From positions 124,001 through 188,000 of the forward strand of contig NZ_JAESDI010000006.1 in assembly GCF_019249215.1 (NCBI RefSeq): a stretch of DNA of 64,000 nucleotides, given 5' to 3'. Every line of letters starts with the position of its first letter. Positions within the stretch are counted from its first letter, which is position 1. The notes below the pieces were generated by a model. That model was not told where the DNA came from. It was given only the letters and a program-made list of their open reading frames with translations, and did no database searches. The position numbers were made by a program, and so were the translations under genes. Source of the stretch: Alteromonas lipotrueae (GTDB lineage Bacteria > Pseudomonadota > Gammaproteobacteria > Enterobacterales > Alteromonadaceae). This document shows, one piece after another, positions 46,071 to 55,491 of the stretch.

Positions 46071-46742
46071 ATGAACTTTGCTGAATTTGCTGCATCACGT
46101 AAGAGCGTACGTGGTTTTACGAAACAAGCTGTTACTAAAGAAACCGTTGATGCCATAATTAACGCAGCAAAATGGGCCCCTTCGTCTTACAACACCCAAA
46201 CGTGGAAAATACATGCGGTATCGGGTGACGTGCTTGATAAAATTCGTGAAGGTAATACAGAGAGAACATTAGCCGGTACGCCTTACGTGAGAGACTTCCC
46301 GTACAAGGAGGATTATGACGGCGTTCATAAACAGCGCCAGCGTGAAGTTGCCATGCAGTTATTTGATGTAATGGGTATAGCCAGAGAAGACAAAGAAAAA
46401 CGTATGGACTGGATGATGCGTGGCTTTCGCCAGTTCGATGCGCCTGTATCGCTCGTATTAACTTACGATAAAGCTCTAGAGCCTGCAGGTATCACGCAAT
46501 TTGGTTTAGGCTCTCTAGCTTACGGTATTGTATTAGCCGCGTGGGATTTAGGGCTTGGTTGCGTAATTAACGGTCAAGGCATAATGCAGTCTGATGTAGT
46601 GCACAAACATGCGCAAATACCAGACTCTGAGGCCATTATGATTTGTATTGCGCTAGGTTACCCTGATGAAAACTTTGCTGCTAACGAGGTAAGGTCGGTA
46701 CGTGCCGACAATGAAGAGTTCGTCACGTACCACGGTTTTTAG
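46071..46742 (+). CDS. Nitroreductase-family flavoprotein
   Basis: 223 aa. Nitroreductase signatures: N-terminal SRKSVRGF, WAPSSYNTQTW (FMN-binding region) and GLGCVINGQGIMQSD, with YPDENFAANEVRS near the C-terminus. It reduces quinones or nitro compounds using NAD(P)H. GGAAG before the ATG. Monocistronic. Followed by a 14-bp tandem repeat. Confidence 0.85.
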   Translation: MNFAEFAASRKSVRGFTKQAVTKETVDAIINAAKWAPSSYNTQTWKIHAVSGDVLDKIREGNTERTLAGTPYVRDFPYKEDYDGVHKQRQREVAMQLFDVMGIAREDKEKRMDWMMRGFRQFDAPVSLVLTYDKALEPAGITQFGLGSLAYGIVLAAWDLGLGCVINGQGIMQSDVVHKHAQIPDSEAIMICIALGYPDENFAANEVRSVRADNEEFVTYHGF

Positions 46743-46779
46743 TTCTAAATTAAACTTAAATTACGTCTCTAGCTAATCT

Positions 46780-46835
46780 TTGACGGCTAGCAATTGACGG
46801 GTAGCAATTGACGGGTAGCAATTGTTGGTAAGTAA
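46780..46835 (+). repeat. Four-unit 14-bp tandem repeat
   Basis: Units TTGACGGCTAGCAA, TTGACGGGTAGCAA (twice) and a diverged TTGTTGGTAAGTAA at 46780-46793, 46794-46807, 46808-46821 and 46822-46835, between convergent nitroreductase and creA genes. Probably slippage-prone. Confidence 0.85.
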
Positions 46836-46842
46836 TCGGCGG

Positions 46843-47310
46843 TTAATCTTCGTTAGTAATCACACCGTAGGCCGCCGTTCCCCATAAAGGCACGGTTGAT
46901 AAGCTATGTTTATAACTTCCTGATGTTTCTTTTGTAGAATACGAAAGATACATCAAGGTTTGTGACTTGGCGTCAAAAATGCGTCTCACTTTCATATTTT
47001 TAAAGAAAATACTTTTCGACTTTCTGAAAATAATATCGCCTGAATCTGACTTATCGATATCTCTGAGCATTTGCGCGGTAATTTCACCGGTTTGACGGCA
47101 AGCGATAGAGCTATCGGAAGGATCAGACACATCTAAATTCGCTTCAATGCTAGAGATGTGGCAAGTTACGCCCGTAACGATAGGGTCTTGCATGGCATCT
47201 AATTTAATATCTTTAGTGGTGAATACGCCTAACGACACATCTCCCACTTCGTTATCACTGCACGCGGCTAAGCTGGCTGCTGCGACCATCACGGCAATTA
47301 TCTTTTTCAT
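46843..47310 (-). CDS. creA: CreA-family lipoprotein/periplasmic protein
   Basis: 155 aa. The CreA pattern DVSLGVFTTKDIKLDAMQDP, GVTCHIS and SKSIFFKNMKVRRIFD-Q-LMYLSYSTK is clear. The signal sequence ends LAAC, a lipobox, whereas Escherichia coli CreA is not a lipoprotein. Function unknown; conserved cell-envelope protein. AAGGAT before the ATG. Confidence 0.88.
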   Translation of the reverse strand: MKKIIAVMVAAASLAACSDNEVGDVSLGVFTTKDIKLDAMQDPIVTGVTCHISSIEANLDVSDPSDSSIACRQTGEITAQMLRDIDKSDSGDIIFRKSKSIFFKNMKVRRIFDAKSQTLMYLSYSTKETSGSYKHSLSTVPLWGTAAYGVITNED

Positions 47311-47436
47311 TTTTCTATCCTTTTAAAGCACGTTCTAATAGTGCGTCTACCCCTAATACGGTAATCACTTAAAAATCGATTTTTATCCCCAAATGACACA
47401 GGCACTCTAGCATAGATGGTGCATAGTTTTATTGGC

Positions 47437-47688
47437 TCACTTAAGCTTATTCACAACTAACTCGGCGACTTGATCGCAAAAGTCGAAACCGGAATAGTCT
47501 GGATTAAACCCACTAATATAGGGTACTGCCATAATAAAATAACGTTCATCCACGCTGCCGTTCGCTAGAAGGGGCTGAAAATCATCATTAATAGCAAAAC
47601 CACCCGTTTCTAAATAGTATTCATTGTCGGAACCTTTGCATTCGCTATTAGGGTTGTCTGCTAAATGCTTTTTACCTTGGTGCTTGTC
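47437..47688 (-). pseudogene. C-terminal part of the FAD/NAD(P)-binding gene in the -1 frame
   Basis: Open frame of 83 residues (DKHQGKKHLAD at its start, DYSGFDFCDQVAELVV near the end, TGA at 47437-47439) lying -1 to the upstream gene and without its own start. It holds a typical end for this flavoprotein family (RYFIMAVPYISGFN followed by DFCDQVAEL), so it completes the upstream protein to about 599 aa if the frame change at 47688-47694 is bridged. Confidence 0.75.
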
Positions 47689-49235
47689 TTTAAACGTACT
47701 TTAGCGACCAATGGCTCGGCATCTGCAAACATAGATTTAAAGGGAAATTCGTCTATTGGCAGCGACTTCTGCCCAGTGCAATCGATAAAAGTTTTATATG
47801 TGTTTACAGCAGGCTTGTTATCCTCGTCCTTAAAATGAAATTGAAAATCGCCATCGCCTTCAATTTCAAGGTGACTACTGCTATCTACAGCAACAATATC
47901 GAGTACGCCACTATCGTGAAGGGCAAGTAATTGAGAAGCGGATGATTGCGGAATGTTCGCAATCATAAGGCCAATGAGTGGTAAAAGGTGATTGCGTAGT
48001 CGTAGGGTATCTTCTGCGCTAAAATACTTAGCGGGGTGGTTCATCGTGAAGCTTAACAATGCGAGGGCTTCTTTCCATTCTAAGGTGTGCGTTTGTTTAA
48101 TCGACTGCTCAGCTTGCAGGTACTCAATTTTAAATAAGGTGGAGGGCTCATACGCTTTACGAGACTCAAGCATCCATTGGCAAAACGCTTCTACATTCAT
48201 GTCTTCGATTTTCTGATGAAAGTGAGGGGCGCGTTTTTTTAATGTCGCTTTGAAGTTTCGCTCAAAAATAAAGTCTAAACTTAAGAAACCATCGTTATCA
48301 GCCCTATGTTGAGCAATTTCTTGCTCGCTTAGCATGCCTTCATCAGACACTAGTGGGTCGTCTAAGTGAAAGCGAATATTCGGCAGTAAGCCCGCTAAAG
48401 AGTGCATGATTATCTTGAAATCTGGTACGTCGTCGAATAAACGATATTTTAGTTGGTTATCAGATTGATAAAACTCACCATTAGCTTCGCTTAATGTACG
48501 AATTGCATCAATAGCGGTAAGGGAACTGCCTTTAAGCGCTATTGTATGGTTATATTTTTGCTGCAACTTAGTGGGCGGGTAGGGAGAATCAAAATACCCT
48601 TTTACTTTACCTTCGTGGATCTTGGGCCAAATATGGCCAGTGCAGATCACCACGTTATCGAATCCTGTTACCCATCCACTGTCAGTTAATATGTTAGTGC
48701 CAGTATGACTGTCGGTGTTTGTAAGCTCAGGGCTATTATTACGCTCAAGGCTACTTTCATCTGCAGTGCTGGGTTTAATGTCCAAAATGTTGCACTGAAG
48801 ATGCACGTTCACGTGTATCCCTGCTGAACGGCATTTGCCAATTAGTTCACAAAATTGGGCCTGTAAATATTCCCCAATGAGCAATCGGGGTACCACGTGT
48901 TTTTCATGTAGTTTAGTTTTTACAATTTGATATTCCGCGAGGTGCTCGGAGCTTTGTTGGCGCAGCCATTCAAGTAGTGTTTCATCAAACGGAGCCAGCT
49001 CATCAGATGAAATGTTGGTAATATGTTCCCACGACGCCCCATCTTTACTATAAGGCATGCCTTTGCCAAGGGCGGTATTTCGCTCAAAGATATCGAAGGT
49101 TAAACGAGGAGGTGCTCTGCCATTTACACTCTCGGCATCATCAAGCTGCTTGTCAAAAAAGCGCAATACTTTTTTTAGAATAGAAAGGGCGCTGGGGCCG
49201 CCACCAATTAACGCAATCCTTGTTTTTGTCATCAT
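47661..49235 (-). CDS. FAD/NAD(P)-binding protein (NAD_binding_9-like), apparently frameshifted near its end
   Basis: 524 aa as read. N-terminal Rossmann motif IALIGGGPSALSILKKVL, long central region typical of the FAD-NAD(P)-binding family found with hydroxylases and HI0933-like proteins, and a C-terminal FIDCTGQKSLP. Starts ATGATG; the second ATG at 49232 is better spaced from AGGAT. The frame ends with nine unexpected residues (TSTKVKSI) after RLK, while the -1 frame from that point encodes 83 residues of fitting sequence. The switch point is a T TTA AAG heptamer (47694 down to 47688). Either one lost A in an A4 run, a sequencing error, or programmed frameshifting. Confidence 0.82.
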   Translation of the reverse strand: MMTKTRIALIGGGPSALSILKKVLRFFDKQLDDAESVNGRAPPRLTFDIFERNTALGKGMPYSKDGASWEHITNISSDELAPFDETLLEWLRQQSSEHLAEYQIVKTKLHEKHVVPRLLIGEYLQAQFCELIGKCRSAGIHVNVHLQCNILDIKPSTADESSLERNNSPELTNTDSHTGTNILTDSGWVTGFDNVVICTGHIWPKIHEGKVKGYFDSPYPPTKLQQKYNHTIALKGSSLTAIDAIRTLSEANGEFYQSDNQLKYRLFDDVPDFKIIMHSLAGLLPNIRFHLDDPLVSDEGMLSEQEIAQHRADNDGFLSLDFIFERNFKATLKKRAPHFHQKIEDMNVEAFCQWMLESRKAYEPSTLFKIEYLQAEQSIKQTHTLEWKEALALLSFTMNHPAKYFSAEDTLRLRNHLLPLIGLMIANIPQSSASQLLALHDSGVLDIVAVDSSSHLEIEGDGDFQFHFKDEDNKPAVNTYKTFIDCTGQKSLPIDEFPFKSMFADAEPLVAKVRLKTSTKVKSI

Positions 49236-49520
49236 TATCCTGCCCGTAATAAAGCACGCTATTTATTAGAAATATATTATCTCCACGGTGTTGTCGAGCC
49301 TATACTTCAAGCACGTAACGCAGGCTATTCACATTGGCAAACACGGGGAATAAGTTAGCTAGTCATCATAAATAAGCAGGTTATATGCCTTATTTTCAAG
49401 CTGCATTGCACTGGTTTTTTACTCGGCTGTAGGGGGCAGGTTAGACAGTACTGGTTTATATCAGGATTGAATCTGGTTCAACGTTCTATATCGAATAGTT
49501 GGCGGATTATACGCGGTGGA

Positions 49521-50864
49521 TTACTGATTTATCGGCAACGCAATTGCAACGCTTAAGCCACCATCGGCAGGGCGAGTCATTTGTAATCTTCCACCATGTT
49601 TTTCAATGGCTTTTTTCGCAATGCTCAGCCCTAGTCCGAACCCTGATGTATGCATTTGGTTGCCTGCACGGTAGAAAGGTTGAAGCAACTTTTCTATTTC
49701 ATCACTATCAACGCCAGGGCCATGGTCGCGCACGGTAATTACAGCCATGTTATTCTGCTTTTCCGTGCTCACCTCAACCAATTCACCGCGAGATGAATAT
49801 TTGCAGGCATTGCCGATAATATTTTCCAGTGCTTGATGAAGGGCTTCTGCATAACCTGAAATTGTTACATTTGGCTCGCAGTTAAGGGTTAGAGGAATGC
49901 CCGGGTAGTGCACTGCCATATCGTCGGCTATACGTTCGCACAGGGCATTAATATCGCAAGCTTCTGGGGTTGGCTTACCTTTTTCTAACTTTGAATAATC
50001 CAATATTTGTTGAATAAGTGCATCCATACGAACGCAATCATTATGAATTTGCTTCACATGGCGACTATCAGGCGTGTGCTGCTCTATAATGGCTGCTGAT
50101 GCTTGCAAACGAGCCAGCGGCGCGCGAAGTTCATGGGAGACATCATGCAACAGTTGTTGCTGATTCGTGGCAGCTTGATGCGTTTTATTGACCATAAAGC
50201 TAATATCAGCGGCTAAGTCGCCTAGTTCATCACCACGAGTCAGAATGGCTCTAGGCAGCGTGGCAACTTCTTGTTGGTTGGCATAACGTCGACTAAACGC
50301 ACCTAGGTAGTTAATAGGGCGTACGATGCCCCAACTTAATAGCGCACTGACAATGGCTGAGGCAATAAAGATAAAAACGAACTGCAGAGATTGAAACCGG
50401 TAAAGTACTTGTTTATAGATGCGAGGCGCTTCTGGCAATCGGGTTTCTACCCGGTAGGGCAGTGCAGATAGGCCATAAACTAATTTTACTGTGCGATCCC
50501 GTTGAGGCACTTTGTTCATACGATAATGATAGATGGTTCTACCCGTGTTATCCGATATCTGCATAGCAATGAGATCGCCACGATGTCTGACATTATGGCT
50601 TATCCAATCTTTTATTTTCCCTTTAGGGACATTACCGTTTGCAAGGTCTTGCTCGTAACGCCACACAATGCGTTCGGCTTGGCTAAGTACACCATTAAAA
50701 TAACGTTGGTTGTATTCATCAGAAGTGTATTTACTAATCAGTACATATCCTGTGGCAGTCATCACGAGTAGGCTAGCTAACCAGAACGTAAGGAATATTC
50801 GCCAAAACAGGCGTTTGAACCCAAACGTTTGTTTTATTGAATGCCAAACCTCTGAACGCTTCAT
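49521..50864 (-). CDS. cpxA: Sensor histidine kinase CpxA
   Basis: 447 aa envelope-stress sensor kinase. Two membrane segments (about residues 20-45 and 155-178) enclose a short periplasmic sensor; HAMP (about 180-235), HisKA with phospho-acceptor histidine in LLHDVSHELRAPLARL (about 245), and the ATPase boxes (NIIGNACKYS, DHGPGVD, GFGLGLSIAKK). It starts 8 bases after cpxR. The divergent cpxP gene and a CpxR box in between support the Cpx identity. Confidence 0.92.
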   Translation of the reverse strand: MKRSEVWHSIKQTFGFKRLFWRIFLTFWLASLLVMTATGYVLISKYTSDEYNQRYFNGVLSQAERIVWRYEQDLANGNVPKGKIKDWISHNVRHRGDLIAMQISDNTGRTIYHYRMNKVPQRDRTVKLVYGLSALPYRVETRLPEAPRIYKQVLYRFQSLQFVFIFIASAIVSALLSWGIVRPINYLGAFSRRYANQQEVATLPRAILTRGDELGDLAADISFMVNKTHQAATNQQQLLHDVSHELRAPLARLQASAAIIEQHTPDSRHVKQIHNDCVRMDALIQQILDYSKLEKGKPTPEACDINALCERIADDMAVHYPGIPLTLNCEPNVTISGYAEALHQALENIIGNACKYSSRGELVEVSTEKQNNMAVITVRDHGPGVDSDEIEKLLQPFYRAGNQMHTSGFGLGLSIAKKAIEKHGGRLQMTRPADGGLSVAIALPINQ

Positions 50865-50872
50865 GCTATACC

Positions 50873-51586
50873 TTACTGTTGCGTTGGTGGGGTAAGCATT
50901 TGATAACCCACGCCACGAACCGACTTAATCACGTCGTTTATACCTACCGCAGTCAGCTTCTGGCGTATTCGGCTTACGTGTACATCCATCGCGCGGTCGT
51001 AGGCTTCAAGTGGCCGATTAAGCACTTCTTCTGTCATTTCTTGTTTAGTAATGGTTTGTCCAACGCGTTCCATTAACAAGCTTAGCGCATTGAACTCTGC
51101 GCCAGTTAAAGGCAGAGGGGTGTTGTCTACTAACGCCGTTCTAGCGCCGCTATCAAGTACAATACCGTGAAGTTGAGCATGCACAACCGCTTGGGTTGGC
51201 GCATTGCCATTTTGGGTCCGGCGAATAATGGCGCGAATACGCGCGCCGAGTTCCCGTGGGTTACAAGGCTTCGCTAGGTAATCATCCGCCCCCATTTCTA
51301 AGCCAAGAATTCTATCTATGTCATCACCACGGCCCGTAAGCATGAGAATAGGCGTTTGCTTTTTTGCGCGAACATTACGCAGTACATCAAGGCCTGACAT
51401 GCCGGGCATCATAATATCTAATACTACCGTATCGAACTCATCGCTTTGCAATAGGCGGGTAACGGCGGCATCGCCACTATTTAAGGTTTCAACTGCAAAG
51501 CCGTCGGTCTGCAGGAATTCACTGAGTAGCGCGCAGAGTTCTGCGTCGTCATCTACCAGTAAGATTTTGTATTTTTCATTTTCCAT
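50873..51586 (-). CDS. cpxR: Response regulator CpxR (OmpR family)
   Basis: About 237 aa from ATG 51586. Receiver domain with acidic VDDDAEL, phospho-acceptor Asp in VVLDIMMPG and Lys in LAKPCN, then a winged-helix DNA-binding domain (AYDRAMDVHVSRIRQKL). I reject the upstream ATG 51625: the CpxR box would then touch the start codon. Cotranscribed with cpxA and autoregulated through the box at 51627-51641. Confidence 0.92.
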   Translation of the reverse strand: MENEKYKILLVDDDAELCALLSEFLQTDGFAVETLNSGDAAVTRLLQSDEFDTVVLDIMMPGMSGLDVLRNVRAKKQTPILMLTGRGDDIDRILGLEMGADDYLAKPCNPRELGARIRAIIRRTQNGNAPTQAVVHAQLHGIVLDSGARTALVDNTPLPLTGAEFNALSLLMERVGQTITKQEMTEEVLNRPLEAYDRAMDVHVSRIRQKLTAVGINDVIKSVRGVGYQMLTPPTQQ

Positions 51587-51626
51587 AAAATAGAGCTTAA
51601 CCGTTTTATTTTGAGGGCTTTTCAAC

Positions 51627-51641
51627 TTTACCGAACTTTAC
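51627..51641 (-). promoter_or_regulatory. CpxR box between cpxR and cpxP
   Basis: TTTAC-CGAAC-TTTAC, the exact reverse complement of the CpxR consensus GTAAA-N5-GTAAA, 41 bp before cpxR and 114 bp before cpxP. Confidence 0.9.
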
Positions 51642-51754
51642 ACTAGCTTAACCCTACTTATCGAATCGTTTATGCATACTTAGCTTCGTTGATGAAACAA
51701 AACGTTTCCCCCATGTCATGCAGCATCATGACCAAAACAAGTAGGAATATTAAG

Positions 51755-52225
51755 ATGAAAAAATTAATTGCCGGTGTTTTATTGAGTGCATGTATCGCCA
51801 CTACTGCTTATGCAGGTGGTAAACATTCTGATGATCGTAAAGGTCCCGACTTCTTCCCCATACACAAAATGACGAAAGTGCTAGATTTAACTGACGAGCA
51901 ACAAGATGCACTAAAAGCATTAAAAGCTGAACTTAAAGCGGAGCGTAAAGCAAACCGCCCAGAGAAAGGTAGTGAAGGCTCGTTCAGAGCGCAATTTAAG
52001 GCACTCGATCCGTCAGACGCTAATTACGAGCAAGACCTAAATGAACTTGCAAACCTAAAAGCCGAAAAAGCGAAAGCACGTTTCCTTAAAATGGCCGATG
52101 TACGTGTCAAGGTAAGTGAAATTCTAACTGACGAACAGCTAGAAAAGTTCGAGTCGATGAAAGAAAAGCGTGGCAAGCGTGGTGAGCGCGGCGACCGTGG
52201 TGACAAGAGAGAAAGAAACAGTTAG
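51755..52225 (+). CDS. cpxP: Spy/CpxP-family periplasmic stress protein
   Basis: 156 aa from ATG 51755 (TAGGAA upstream); the open frame to 51689 adds a non-homologous leader. Signal peptide MKKLIAGVLLSACIATTAYA. Two LTxxQ motifs (LTDEQQDAL, LTDEQLEKF) define the Spy/CpxP family of cradle-shaped chaperones; a basic Lys/Arg/Gly tail follows. It would bind misfolded periplasmic proteins and restrain CpxA. Divergent from cpxRA. Confidence 0.88.
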   Translation: MKKLIAGVLLSACIATTAYAGGKHSDDRKGPDFFPIHKMTKVLDLTDEQQDALKALKAELKAERKANRPEKGSEGSFRAQFKALDPSDANYEQDLNELANLKAEKAKARFLKMADVRVKVSEILTDEQLEKFESMKEKRGKRGERGDRGDKRERNS

Positions 52226-52253
52226 TCGTATTATAGACTTTGTTTTTAATAAA

Positions 52254-52289
52254 AGCCCCCGCAGTTGGAAAGTCCAACGAGCGGGGGCT
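52254..52289 (+). terminator. Terminator after cpxP
   Basis: 9-bp outer stem AGCCCCCGC/GCGGGGGCT enclosing a 6-bp inner stem GTTGGA/TCCAAC, followed by TATTTTG. Strong two-part hairpin. Confidence 0.88.
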
Positions 52290-52344
52290 ATTTTGTTGAC
52301 TATTACTGTTTTATGTTCAGCAAAACTCGCCTTGGTGTTCTTTA

Positions 52345-55300
52345 TTATTGCGAGTTACTAGGTTGTTGAACTTGCGCGTAGGTAAAAATAGATGAAGGCG
52401 CTTTGGCAACCTTTTCTAGTGCCTTTCGGTCTGTGCTTGATGGAATAGACGTTATTCCCATCCATGTGTTGCGGCGATTATTTTTCGCGCCATAAAGCGC
52501 GGTATCTGCAAACCCTATTGTGGTTTGCCAATCAAAAATATTGTAGTGCTGCTGAGAAAGCGGGTATGCAGCATAGCCAATTGAACAGGTGACGTGTTTG
52601 CGTGTTTCTTCTGTAATTTGGAAAGTAGTCGAACCCACAATATCCACCGCTCGCTCTGCCAACACGCAAGCTTCTTCTCTAGGCGTGTTATGGACGACGA
52701 CTAAAAACTCTTCACCACCCCAGCGAATAAGGTAATCAGTCTCACGAAATATATGCTTTAAGCGTTTTTGTGTTTCAATTAGAACCTTGTCACCAGCCTG
52801 ATGACCATAAGTATCGTTAATGTTTTTAAAGTGGTCTAAATCGACAACGAAGAATAATATATCGTAGTCGTTATTGGGAACAGTGTACGTTTGATCGCAG
52901 TTATCGTAATAACGCTGCACTAGGGCAATATCGCGCTCAATATGTTGTGTTAGATAGCGCCTGTTGTGCAACCCAGTCAGCGGGTCAGTCAAGCTGGCCT
53001 CTTTGAGCGCGGCGGCTTGTTCACTGAGTTGCTTATTGGCTGTCAATAACTCAGCGGTTCTTGCGTTCACGAGTTTTTCTAAAAATGCTTGACGGTGTCT
53101 GTGGTGTTTTACCCCTAGTAAATGGCCTATGTACACAGCGACACATAAAAATAAAATAGCGGCAAATTTTGCTAGCGGGGTTTGATACCACGCTGGCAAA
53201 ACAACTAACTGTCGATGCAATGCGTTTTTTTCCCACGTGATCCCATCGTAAGAGTACTCAATTTGCAAAGTATAGTCGCCAGGTTGTGGCATAGTAATGA
53301 CGGCTAAACGTTGCTCAGCATTTGCTTGAACCCAGTTTCCATCTAATCCCAATACGCGATAGCGATAGTGAGTATGTTCAGGGGTAAGGTAATCAAGCGC
53401 CGCAAATTCGAAGGTTATTCGTTTTATCAGCGGAGGAACTGTCAAATCAGTCGCGATTAGCCCTAGCGATTCGATGCTATCGTCATGGTGAACCACAGTA
53501 ACATCAGTGAGCAAAATCGGCACAGACGACTTCGAAAACGTAAAGTTAGCACTGTCAATAATGGTTAAGCCGTTGATGCCTCCAAAAACAATGTCGTTCT
53601 CATCTGTCGTTGCAGCTGCTGAATGTGCATAAGGCGCATTCACCACGCTTGGTGCAGCGACTGCGTGACTGACAACAAAAGTATGGCGATTTATTGCCGC
53701 AATGCCCTGTGTAGTACTTACCCAAATATGATCTTCGCTTTCTCCCGCGATAGCAGCAATATTATCGCCTGGTAAGCCACTAGAGCTCTCTATTTGAATC
53801 CAGTCGGCTTTGTTAGGGTTAACAAATAAACCTGCAGAGCCTGTACCAACCCAAAGGTAACCTTTATCGTCAACGAATAAGCTAGATATATATTGTTGTT
53901 TTAGAATGGGATGAGCAACGTGAGTTGTAGCCAAGTTGATAGTTCGATCCATTCGAATATCGCCTTCGACCAATCCTTGCCACGTACCAATCCATAAGCG
54001 ATTCTCATCAATGGCCAATGAGGCGATACGTCTCTCGGTAATACTGTCAGCAAATTCAATTTGTTTTTCTGTAGCGTTGTGCTGCACCCATAAGCCGTCT
54101 GTGCCGCCTAGCCACAAACTCGTCCCTGTCGATAAAAAGGCAGTGGTAAATGTTGTAGGGCTACGTGCTGAAACCGCCAACGGTCGGCCTTGTTTAGTGA
54201 CACGGTCAACTTTCACTGTTGCAAAGTTGCTTGACGCATATACATCACCATTTTTAGAGACATGCAAGGTTTCAACGGGGTTTTCTGAAGTTTCCCAAAG
54301 CGGTTCTGTTTTGCCGTTTACTGGTGACAGTATTTCAATACCAGCATTACCAGAACCGACGAACAGTTCGCCATGATGAGACTGTACCGAATGTACTTTT
54401 CGGTAACTCAAGCTTTTATCAATATTTGCACCACCAAATATATTGATTATTGAATGGTTATTCGCATCGAAAATATTCAGTGTGTGCCCAGCGCCAATCC
54501 ACACTAGCCCCTTGCTATCGGTAAAGGTAAACCAGATATTGTCGTCAGCAAGCGAGGCTGGTTGAAGTGGATTGTGCGAAAACTGGCGGGTTTCGTGAGT
54601 CTTAATATTCACTTCTATCAACCCTTGCCCAAAAGTGCCAAGCAGCAGCAAATCAGGTTTTATTTCGCTCATTGTGAAAAGCCAAGGCAATGTCGTGCTA
54701 CCAATCGCTAATTGGCGAAACGGTGCATCCACATTTTTGACGAACAAGCCTTTGTCGGCGGTGCCTACGACGAGTGAGCCTGAAGCGGTCGAAAGAATAC
54801 TACTGATACGGGGTTGTTTATCACTACCAACTTCTACTAGTTGCGGAGCATGTTTTATGCCGCTACTTGCGATATCAACAAGCGGAAAATGAAACAGCCC
54901 ATGTTGAGAGCCAACCCACAACTGGTGCTTGTTATCTACATGAAGAGCATGGATCCTCGCTTTATTAGGTAGTTCAAATCTCAATAGTTTTTTCGTTGCA
55001 TCATTAAAAATGAACAAGGCTCTATCTGATGTAAAAGTGAAAATATTATTATTGGCAACCGAGGTGACGTTAAGGTGGAGTATCGATACATCCGAAAGTA
55101 AACTTTGTTCATAAGCAATGAGTTGAAGTTTTCCTTGGTGTAAACGGTAGAGACCTTGTTGAGTACCTACCCATACTTCGCCATTGTTTGTAGCAAAGGT
55201 GGCTTGAATTTGAGGCGATGGCGTATCGCTTTGCTTATTTTCAAATGTTACCGCTTTCAACGACTGGGAATCCCATCGCCATAACCCTTTGGAATCAACA

Positions 55301-55491
55301 AACCAAATAAACCCGTCTTTAGTTTCCAATACCGAAAGGATAGGGCCGTCAATGAGTGAAGTCTCGGCTAGAGGCGTGTAAAACGTAGGCTGATGAAGCG
55401 TATGCCAGCTAGTGCTAGCTAAAGCAGGGATGCAGAAAAATAATGGCAACACTGATAAAGTGCGAAACAGATTAAAAACTCTAGTTAACAA
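52345..55491 (-). CDS. Propeller-Y_Y_Y-GGDEF diguanylate cyclase, membrane-bound
   Basis: 1048 aa. Signal peptide, then a long periplasmic region of two-component-regulator beta-propeller repeats (recurring WVGTQQGLYRL, LWVGSQHGLFHF, VWIGAGHTLN; about residues 40-680), a Y_Y_Y domain (about 690-780, FAALDYLTPEHTHYRYRVLGLDGNW), one membrane helix (about 800-820), a short coiled coil and a GGDEF domain with DPLTGLHNRRYL and active-site RWGGEEFL. It would make cyclic di-GMP in response to an external ligand, possibly a glycan given the related hybrid two-component sensors. No kinase domain and no EAL domain. Confidence 0.9.
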   Translation of the reverse strand: MLTRVFNLFRTLSVLPLFFCIPALASTSWHTLHQPTFYTPLAETSLIDGPILSVLETKDGFIWFVDSKGLWRWDSQSLKAVTFENKQSDTPSPQIQATFATNNGEVWVGTQQGLYRLHQGKLQLIAYEQSLLSDVSILHLNVTSVANNNIFTFTSDRALFIFNDATKKLLRFELPNKARIHALHVDNKHQLWVGSQHGLFHFPLVDIASSGIKHAPQLVEVGSDKQPRISSILSTASGSLVVGTADKGLFVKNVDAPFRQLAIGSTTLPWLFTMSEIKPDLLLLGTFGQGLIEVNIKTHETRQFSHNPLQPASLADDNIWFTFTDSKGLVWIGAGHTLNIFDANNHSIINIFGGANIDKSLSYRKVHSVQSHHGELFVGSGNAGIEILSPVNGKTEPLWETSENPVETLHVSKNGDVYASSNFATVKVDRVTKQGRPLAVSARSPTTFTTAFLSTGTSLWLGGTDGLWVQHNATEKQIEFADSITERRIASLAIDENRLWIGTWQGLVEGDIRMDRTINLATTHVAHPILKQQYISSLFVDDKGYLWVGTGSAGLFVNPNKADWIQIESSSGLPGDNIAAIAGESEDHIWVSTTQGIAAINRHTFVVSHAVAAPSVVNAPYAHSAAATTDENDIVFGGINGLTIIDSANFTFSKSSVPILLTDVTVVHHDDSIESLGLIATDLTVPPLIKRITFEFAALDYLTPEHTHYRYRVLGLDGNWVQANAEQRLAVITMPQPGDYTLQIEYSYDGITWEKNALHRQLVVLPAWYQTPLAKFAAILFLCVAVYIGHLLGVKHHRHRQAFLEKLVNARTAELLTANKQLSEQAAALKEASLTDPLTGLHNRRYLTQHIERDIALVQRYYDNCDQTYTVPNNDYDILFFVVDLDHFKNINDTYGHQAGDKVLIETQKRLKHIFRETDYLIRWGGEEFLVVVHNTPREEACVLAERAVDIVGSTTFQITEETRKHVTCSIGYAAYPLSQQHYNIFDWQTTIGFADTALYGAKNNRRNTWMGITSIPSSTDRKALEKVAKAPSSIFTYAQVQQPSNSQ

